Part shown: in pieces, positions 56,405 through 64,000 of the stretch | How the letters are laid out: every line of letters starts with the position of its first letter | How positions within the stretch are numbered: the stretch's first letter is position 1 | DNA from: Chelonoidis abingdonii | Taxonomy: Eukaryota > Chordata > Testudines > Testudinidae | Direction: 5' to 3' | DNA length: 64,000 bases | NCBI RefSeq assembly: GCF_003597395.2 | Contig: NC_133771.1 | Span: 59,008,709 to 59,072,708, forward strand | Translations under genes and position numbers: made by a program | The notes under the pieces: generated by a model | Databases searched by the model: none | The model's input: the letters and a program-made list of their open reading frames with translations, nothing else | What the model was told of the DNA's origin: nothing

Positions 56405-59175
56405 TTCATGGAGTCCAAGGCCAGAAGGGACTAACTGTGATTTCTAATCTGACCTCCTGTATATAAGAGGCCATAGAATTCTCCCAAAATAATTCCTAGA
56501 GTATAGCTTTTAGAAAAACATCCCATCTTTGGCAATCTTTAAATTGTGATGGGGAATCCATCACATCCCTTGGTAAGTTGTTCCAATGGTCAATTACTCT
56601 CACTGTTAAAAATTTATTCCTTGTTTCCAGTCTGCATTTGTCTAGCTTCAGCTTCCGGTATTGGATTGTGTTAGACCTTTCTCTGCTAGACTTAAGAGCC
56701 CACTTTCAAAAATTTGTTCCCCATGTAGGTCCTTCTAGACTGTGATCAAGTCACCCTCACCTTCTCTTTGTTAAGCTAAAAACATACAAAGAGCTCAATC
56801 TATCATAATAAATGCATGCTTTCTAATCCTTTATCAGTCTCCTGGCTCTTCTCTGAACCCTCTCCAATTTATCAACATCTTTTTTGAATTGTTGACACCA
56901 GAACTGGACATAGTATTCCAGCAATGGTTGCACCAGTGTCAAATACGGTGGTAAAATAACCTCTCTATTCCTATTCGAGATTCCCCCATTTACACAACCA
57001 AGACTGCATTAGCCCTTTTGGTCACAGCATCGTAGTGGGTGCTAATATTCAGCTGATTATCCACAATGACCCTCATTTATTCCTCCCTCCAGAATCACTG
57101 CTTCCCAGAATAGAGTCCCCTATTGTGTAAGTATGGCCTACATGTTTGGTTGCTAGATGTATACATTTAGCCATATTAAAAGCCATATTGATTGCTTGCT
57201 CCCAGCTTTCCTAGCAATATAGAGCTATCAGTATCAATGATCTATACTTTTCATTAATTACTACTTCTCCCAGTTTTTGTGTTGATTTCATGTTTTCTTC
57301 CCGGTCATTAATAAAAGTGTTGAATAGCATAGGGCCAAGAACCAATCCCTTTGGGACTCCCACTAGAAAACAATGCTTAATGAGGATTTCTCATTTATAT
57401 CTACTAGTTAGCCAGCTTTAATTCATTTAATGGGTGCCATGTTAATCTTACATCTTTCTAGCTTTTTAATCAAAATGTTGTTCAGTATCAAGTCAAATGC
57501 CTTCTAGGCATCTAAATATATTACATAAACACTATTACCATTCTCACCCAAACTTGTAATATCTTCAACAACAAAAAGAGATATCAAGTTAGTTTGACAG
57601 GATCTATTTTGCATAAACTCGAGCTGTTGGGTTTTAACTCTTGATTAATCAAGTCCTGCATCAGCCACTCCATTATCTTAACCAGGATCGATGTCGGACT
57701 GAAAGGTGTAAAATTACCCCAGGTCGTCCCATTTACCTTTTTAAAATATTGGCATCACAATAGCTTTCTTCTAGTCTTCTGGAACTTCTGTGCTATTCCA
57801 ATACTTATTGAAAGTCAACATTAATGGTCCTGTGAGCTGATCAGCCTGCTCTTCAAAAACTCTTTGATGCACATTATCCAGACCTGCTAATTTAAAAATG
57901 TCTAACTTGAATAGCTGCTGTTTAACATCCCCTGAGATACAAGTAGAATGGAGAGAGTTATATGATTAGACCTCATCATGTTCCCCCCTCCAGTTACAGA
58001 ACTAAAATATGTATTTAACAATTCTGTCTTTTCTGCATTGTTGCTAATTCTACCATTTCTATCTAATAACAGACCGATATCATTCTTTTTGTTCTTAATA
58101 TACTTGAACTCCTTATTGTCCTGAACTCTGCTGGCCATAGATTTCTTTTTCTGTCCCTTTATTTCCTTAATCAATTTTCTGTAGTTCTTGACTTCTGATT
58201 TATATTCATTACTATCAACTTCCACTTTCTCAGGTATTTGTATAGCTGCCTTCATTTGTCCTCTAAACCAGGTTGGTCCTTTAACCAATATGGTCTTCTT
58301 CCTCAGTTGTGGCTTATTGGATATCTAGTAAAGTTATTACAATTCCCAGTGATTATTCACCTTTTATTAAGTTTTTCCTCCCCACTGATTTGTCTGTTAA
58401 TTGATCTGTGAAATTGGCCCTTTTGAAGTATCCAGTTTATATATTACAGTTCTTGACTTTGTTCTGTTTGCACATAATGAATGTGATCAAGACATGATCA
58501 ACAGTACCTAAGCTACCATTAGTTTTTAATTCTATGATCAGTTCCTCTTGATCTGTCAAGACAAGATCTAACATAGAATTTCCTCATGTTTAGAAGTTCC
58601 AAAGATGTTTTAGTTCTGGCAACATGAAACCTCCAGCATATGTCACTCAAACTGAAGTCTCCAATGATCACATAGCTTTTTTACCTACACTTTATAGGTA
58701 GATGCGTAAGAAGCAGGTCATCCTGTTCCCTGGGGTGATTTGATGGTCTGTAACAAACACAATTAATAATAACCCATCTTTTACTTTCTGTTGGGACTTT
58801 GATCCATAAGCATTCGAGATCACTTTTGTCCAAGTTATCAGAAACAGGTAATGCCATTTTTGACAGAGTGCCACTCCCTCTCCCCTCTTGCCCAGTCGCT
58901 CCTTCCTAAATAGATTATAAGTAATTTTAACATTCCAGTCATGGGACCAGATTTCAGTACTACCAGCTAGCTCAAATTTATGCTCAAATAAGCAATTCCT
59001 CTTGTTTGTTGCTGAAGCTCTTAGTAGTGATGTCTACACAATTTAAGAATTTCTTCTCTTCATGTCCTTTGGTTCCTTGATTAATTTTGTTCTCCACATC
59101 TCAATTTTGTGCTGAGTGCTCATATTTCTACTGTTTTTACCCTACCTTTTTGTTCTCAGTTTAACACCCTCCTGA
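56405..59175 (-). pseudogene. CR1 LINE, antisense, 2.8 kb, endonuclease to 3' tail
   Basis: The longest CR1 copy in the window. From the right: an endonuclease remnant (58690-59000, pieces like GVALCQKWHY and LLLIVFVTDHQ, matching the CR1 APE-type endonuclease in part). The linker between endonuclease and polymerase is at 57902-58288 (KNYRKLIKEIKG, ASRVQDNKEFKYIKNKKNDIGLLLDRNGRISNNAEKTELLNTYFSS, in shorter blocks). Polymerase sequence with many breaks follows (57900-56800), then the C-terminus and the tail ending near 56410 (gagtccaaggccagaagggac). ORF1 is absent. All parts are stop-ridden. Confidence 0.9.
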
Positions 59176-59413
59176 CTAATCTAGTCAGCCCATGCCTGAG
59201 AAGACTGTATCCCTTCTGCTAAGTTAGAGGCTATCCATCCAAACTATACAGTTCCCTTTCCCCATAGAAGGTGGACCAGTGTTCCACAAAACCCTTCACC
59301 CTATACCCCTTAGCTAACCAGTGGTTAACTTCCAGATTCCTCTGCCTTCTGTCTTCCTTTGCTCAAGAGACAGGAAGATCTCAGAGAAGATCACTTGGAC
59401 ATTCCTTCTCTAT

Positions 59414-59611
59414 GGGCTTGTCTACACTGGCAATTTACAGTGCTGCAACTTTCTTGCTCAGGGGGGCACCCCCCCCCCCCGAGAGCAGCAACTTTCAGCA
59501 TTGTTAAGTGCCAGTGTAAACAGTACACCAGTGCTGAGAGCTGTGCTACACCTCTTGTGGAGGCGGTTTAGCGTGGCAGCGCGTTAGCATTGCCAGTGTA
59601 GATAAGTCCTT
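59414..59611. mobile_element. Harbinger-like MITE, about 198 bp
   Basis: gggcttgtctacactggcaa at the left and the inverted form of ttgccagtgtagataagtcc at the right are near-perfect inverted repeats of about 20 bp. Internal cagtgctgcaact recalls the subterminal motif of the element starting at 61255. A C13 run interrupts the middle. The target duplication is not clear (tat and tta). Confidence 0.8.
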
Positions 59612-61250
59612 AGAGTGATGGTCTGTTTTCCAGGAGCCAAGACAGCATGCTATCATGATGTTTGCCTGGCAGAATGTTCTTTCAGTTCTTCTGTCTTAGA
59701 TCTGACCTTTATGCCAATTTCTCCCACGATCATAATTTAAAACATTTGACATCTTGAAGATAATGGTAAAAAAGACTTCAATGTATAGAGATAAGGTTTT
59801 TCTAGAATAAAGGAACTTCATAAATATTTTCATACATTATAATATATTATACTTTTACTATCAATATTAAAAATGTTGAAGGTTTTAAGCACATCTGGAG
59901 CAAGAGAAATTCATATTTCAAAAGACTTTTGCCTTAATTCTAGAAAATGCTGCATTACTTCAAAGCTTTGTAGCCTGTTATTTTATTTAAAGTGAATTTT
60001 GTAATATAGCATTACACCACTGTGGTTCAGCTCTTCCGTGGCTACAGTTTCAAGCTTAACAGAGTGAAAGTCACCTCTGTTACTTGCTTCAGATTTAGAG
60101 TTTTTAGGAACACATAAAGACCAAGGATAGTGACCACACATACATTTACAAGTACAAGGCCTATCTGTTTTACAAGTTTTATTAAAGTTACAAATAAAGT
60201 TATGATTACCCAAGCATATAGAAATTCCATAAAGGCCTATGCACATGTTACAAATATAGTTTACTCACATTCTTAACAATAGTGTTAGGGACTGCTGGGT
60301 CTCTCATGAACTGGTCATCTCTAGAGGGATGGTTTCTGCTAGGAAGCTCAATTTTCCTGCTCTGGACACCCTCTTTCTATAAGGTGATTTTTGTCTATAT
60401 CTACCTTCTGAACATGTCCATGAAAGAGTCAACCCCCTTTTTCCTTATTGGTCTGATGTCTGCTAGAAACTTAAGGGATCCCGATTTCTATCAGTTATGT
60501 AGGTTTTCTTTATTCTCTTAGCATTGATGCACAACCTGTGTTATGTGGTTAAGGCACATGTTGGAAACAGATATGCCCTTACAGCATTTTTATAATTTAA
60601 AATTAATCTTTTGGCTAATGTTTTGCAATATTACCACTTGGTACTGAATTTACTGAATTTAATCATTACTTTTCCCATCTGGCTGTGTGCTGACTTACAA
60701 TGTGAGGTGTTGGTTTACTCTGTTTGATCCATCCAACTTCTAACACTTACTGATAGCTTTCTTAAAAGATCACAAACTTAGCCACTGACCCTGCAATTGG
60801 TTCTGAGCAGAGCCCTGAATGAGGCTAATTTTTGGCTCTGGGGACCACCCATATGGAATCTGTAGTTAAAGAAAAGCAGTAGATATAAAAATGCCCTTTT
60901 CTTGAACCAGCTACATTCCCTTTGTGTTACTTTGTCAGTTCGAAAGGGGCTGAATTCCTGCAGGGAATACATACTAATACACCTGGGATAAAAAAAAATT
61001 AAAACATTGATATTTCATTAGACACACATTTGGAAATTAGCAATACCAAAAAGGAGCCAGGTGATAAGACTTGAAATAAGACCAAACAGCTTCCAGGATT
61101 TCTAGAACATTCATCACCGTAGTAGGTAGGCACCGTTACAAAGTTATGCATAACAACAAATCCTATCCAGAATAGGATATGGTTGTTTGCTTTTTGAGCA
61201 GTAGTTGTCATCCTTTTCCATACCAGAACACCTCTACCAAGAACTGTTAT
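59612..61250. other. Intergenic, unassigned
   Basis: AT-rich, with no domain in the short frames on either strand and no terminal repeats. Confidence 0.45.
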
Positions 61251-61278
61251 CTCAGGCCTTGGCTACACTTGCTAGTTG

Positions 61279-61430
61279 CAGCGCTGGTGAGGGGGTTACA
61301 GCGCTGCAACTTAGCAGGTGTCCACACTTAAAAGCTCAGCCAGCGCTGCAACTCCCTGTTTGCAGCGCTGGCTTTACACCTGGGTCCGCTACAGGTGTAG
61401 CGAGACCAGCGCTGCTGAATGCAAGCGCTG
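61279..61430. repeat. Subterminal cagcgctg array
   Basis: Exact cagcgctg at 61279-61286, 61299-61306, 61341-61348, 61363-61370 and 61407-61414, plus aagcgctg at 61423-61430. Each is an 8-bp palindrome. Repeated subterminal motifs are usual binding sites for transposon proteins. Confidence 0.85.
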
Positions 61431-61644
61431 GTCATCAGGGTGGACACATCACCAGCATTTTATTGGCCTCCAGGATTAGAACTTATTCCCAGCATACCTT
61501 TTCAGCCTCTGCTGGTCACACGTTCAGCACCCACTGCCTGGGCCTCAGGTGATCCACCTCTTTAAAATTAACCCCGGTGATTTAAAAATCCATTTCCTGT
61601 TTGCTCAGCGACGGTGTTGGAGTGCAATCAATCAACAGTGACCA

Positions 61645-63050
61645 TTGCCTCCAACCCAAACGAGGCCCCAGCAGAGCACTGCCGAGCTGCAGGATCCTAA
61701 TCAGTGTTGGGAGAGAGACAGTGCAGTCTCAGCGCGCTCCCATGCCGCAGGAAATATAGATATCTACTGGGCCAGATATCAAGATCAATGCAATCCAGGG
61801 ATTATGACGAGACACCGTTCAGTGTATTGTGTTAAGTAAAGGAGCTTACGGTAGGTGCTACTGCAAAGCACGTGAGGAAACCGCCACCAAGTTGCTGCCC
61901 CACTAACCTGCGTTTTACAAGGAGCTGGATCGATATCTGGATGTAACCCCACTGCCAACCTAGATTCACGGTCGGCAGTTCAGAGCCTGGAACAGGGCCA
62001 GGTGGAGGCGAGGTGGAGGGCGATGGTTGGAGAGGCAGAGGGTAGGGTGAGTGCTTGCAGACTGCAGCAGGAGCTTGTTTTTCAACCCAGAAGAAGCAAG
62101 CCAGTCACTGTGACTTAGTATGAGGAAGCAGCACAGGAGTCCTTGTTCCATAAGAAGCTTTTTACAAGATGCAAATGTTTGGAAGGCAAGGGGGGCTATG
62201 CCTAGATGTTGGAATAGCCCATTGATTTGGTTATCACATCGCGGTAATCTGCCTCTGTATTCTTTCAACAAAGTTTCAGCCAGAGCGTTGTGCATGCACT
62301 CACCAAGGTTATGGGGAGAGCACACCGTGGTCCCTTGCCGCCGTCGGCTAACGCTGGCTGCGCCTTGTACTGTGAGGGGTGGGGGATCATGCTAACAACA
62401 CGGGAAGCTGCATAGGGACCAGAGGAATCCATATCTGTAGAAGAGCCTCTCGCTCATCCCGGCCCTGAGCCAGCGGATAACCGACGCGTTTAACAATTCT
62501 GTGAAAATAGCAGGATATCGTTTAGTGCTATTTCCCTGTACTTAGCTTTCAATAACTCAAACAGAACCACCCATGGCTCCAGAGTAAGAACACTGTAGCC
62601 AGCCCGCCCGCCCCGTGAGGCCACGGTGCAAGATGGCTTTCTGTTATTTCCCTCTACCTGATCTTTGCTTCCACAAACTCACAGAAACCCCTATGCTTCC
62701 AGAGTCAATTTTTTAGATTCCCCACTCTTTCGTTCCCAGGTGTGCTGCAGTGTTATTCCTGTAGCAAGAAGCAATCAGACCCCCTTTTCCCTGTGTGCCG
62801 TTATGTTAAACTCACATTTGTATTCTAATCTGCAGCCGCGTTCAGTGTGTGCTTATGGTCACGCTGTGTGTAAATGATGCTACAAATGGTCTTATGAAAT
62901 GGCCTGTGTATTTCACATGGTTTATCTCTTTCGTGTTTTTTAAAGTGACCTTGCAGTACTGCTCCAGCATCGACAGACTTCTGAAAAGACTGCAAAACTT
63001 AAAAAAAACCAAAGGAAATCGAAGGAAGAGCTGTAGAAGCAGTCATTGAA
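61645..63050 (+). pseudogene. Myb/SANT-like protein of the second Harbinger, decayed
   Basis: A piece at about 61650-61760 matches the start of the Myb/SANT fold (KRGPSRALPSCRILISVG-like). A further piece at about 61850-61950 has a helix ending in YCKAREET and FYKELD, typical of the Harbinger Myb-like family. The acidic, Gln/Lys-rich C-terminal end lies at 62900-63050 with LLKRLQNLKKTKGNRRKS. Stops and frame changes separate the pieces. Its expected role is DNA binding at the element ends as partner of the transposase. Confidence 0.6.
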
Positions 63051-63685
63051 TCTGTATTGCACAAAAATAAAAATGTACAACAGTGGAGGGAAAACAAGCA
63101 TTAAAAAGGATCAGGCGCAAGAGGAACACAGATCGATCTGCTAAGCCTCATGGAACGCCAACAGACCTCATGGCATTCAATGGTAGACATGCAGGCCAGG
63201 CGCTACCAGTGATTGCTCACCCATCCCAAAACTCACCCATTGTGCCGCACTGTTTCCTCAAAACCCTCTCCAGCATCCTGGTTGCTGACCACCACCAACC
63301 TGCCCCAACACCAATACGTTCACCTCAACAACCCTGATACTACACCTACCATATGACTCAACCCCCATCACCAGCAGCATATATCCTCAAGTTGCACAGC
63401 AGTGGCAGAGCCCTCAAGGAAGAACATTATTCAACCTTGTAGTGTACTGCCCATCACTTGTACCCCCCTTCCTGTTTATGTACTGTTATTTTTAATAAAG
63501 GATTTTCTTGTCTTTTAAAACAGTTTTTATTACAGAAAGTTAAACATTACTGTACCACAAGTGAAAAACAAGGCAACTGCCAATAATTTGCAACCACTGC
63601 AGGTAACTGCTGTGAGCACGCCTTATACTGCTTGTGAAGGGCACCCAAACATACTTGTTGACTTTATCAGCCTCAAAAGTGCCCT

Positions 63686-64000
63686 TTAGGATCCTAAATC
63701 CTTGAAGCATGTGCGGGCCTCTCTAAGTCGCCCTGTCTCTGGCGTCAGCAAATTCAGCCTCCAGGCGTTGAACCTCGGACGGTCCATTTCGTCACTGAAG
63801 GTTTCACTCCTTCCCTTCACAATATTATGGAGGATTACAGCACAGTGGTTATAATCCGCTGGGATGCTGCTTTCCCCCACGTCTAGCTTCCGTAGAGACT
63901 TCTCCAGCGCCGCCTATAAAGGCAAAGCACAACTCCACAGTCATTCTGCACCCTGCCAGCCTGCTAGTGTAACCGTCCTTGCTCCTGTCAAGCTTCCCTT
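63686..64000 (-). pseudogene. HARBI1-like transposase, C-terminal part, runs off the window
   Basis: Reading inwards from the window end: LAGCRMTVELCFAF with a retained Glu (codon at about 63933-63935) at the position of the third DDE residue. After a frame change, ADYNHCAVILHNIVKGRSETFSDEMD carries the conserved HNIV block. The frame ends in FKDLGS at 63686. The N-terminal two thirds with the two Asp residues lie beyond 64000. At least one frameshift is visible at about 63880-63910. Confidence 0.75.

Larger units (their letters stand above)
61255..64000 (+). mobile_element. Second Harbinger-type transposon, left part (right end outside the window)
   Basis: ggccttggctacacttgc at the left edge, preceded by TCA (61252-61254), is a Harbinger-type terminus. 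It is followed by five exact copies of the palindrome cagcgctg within 136 bp. Inside lie a Myb-like gene remnant (plus) and, from the window end, a transposase remnant (minus), convergent as in the 25399-29942 element but of clearly different sequence. An AATAAA occurs at 63493-63498. At least 2746 bp lie in the window. Confidence 0.82.

Noticed and set aside
1..64000. CRISPR array, operon-like gene cluster or bacterial defence system
   Set aside because: No spaced direct repeats of CRISPR type, no close-packed reading frames or ribosome-binding sites. All signals point to vertebrate intergenic DNA.

Overview
The window reads as repeat-rich, mostly non-coding DNA from a turtle (Testudines, probably a cryptodire). 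The diagnostic signals are tRNA-derived SINEs of the tortoise Pol III/SINE type (about 20998-21215, 51074-51252, 55163-55312), several CR1 LINE copies, Penelope-like sequence, Harbinger and hAT miniature transposons, and solo LTRs of a kind common in chelonian genomes. The species cannot be fixed from the sequence. I found no convincing host protein-coding gene, tRNA, rRNA or CRISPR array. The longest open frames lie in repeats or look like chance frames. One minus-strand frame at 2178-2387 ends exactly at a consensus splice donor and is the only host-exon candidate offered as a feature.

Layout. 1-10 kb: AT-rich intergenic DNA with a CR1 tail, two LTR-type elements (2855-3675 and 6359-7032), a Harbinger MITE with a TTA duplication (5151-5364) and a CR1 reverse-transcriptase tail (7370-7940). 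10-19 kb: a hAT MITE (11679-11988), an antisense CR1 (12280-13925) split by another hAT MITE with a perfect 8-bp target duplication (12525-12838), and a solo LTR (16482-17623, GGAGG duplication) nested in another LTR-like repeat. 19.3-20.8 kb: a complete Penelope-like insertion bounded by a perfect 14-bp duplication. Its terminal arms are inverted, and one keeps a hammerhead-ribozyme-like core. 25.4-29.9 kb: a complete 4.5-kb PIF/Harbinger element with a decayed DDE transposase gene and a convergent Myb/SANT-like gene. 30.98-31.78 kb: a solo LTR with exact TACGG duplications.

35-60 kb: antisense CR1 copies (35845-37290, 39240-40330, 43922-45360, 56405-59175), one of them split by a 1.09-kb solo LTR. 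This stretch also holds a 188-bp TA-flanked MITE, a second hammerhead-like motif with an intact core (37930-37957), a 0.9-kb LTR-like insert carrying four 20-bp tandem units, a 1.09-kb LTR (52826-53919), and MIR and other ancient repeats. 61.26 kb to the end: the left part of a second, different Harbinger-type element, with a decayed Myb-like gene on the plus strand and a transposase C-terminus on the minus strand.

The genes present belong to mobile elements and are disrupted. In each Harbinger element the transposase and the Myb-like partner converge, as expected for the two-protein PIF/Harbinger system. No undescribed functional system is evident. The most interesting material is the Penelope/hammerhead pair, the two Harbinger elements and the nested insertions, which give a relative order of events.
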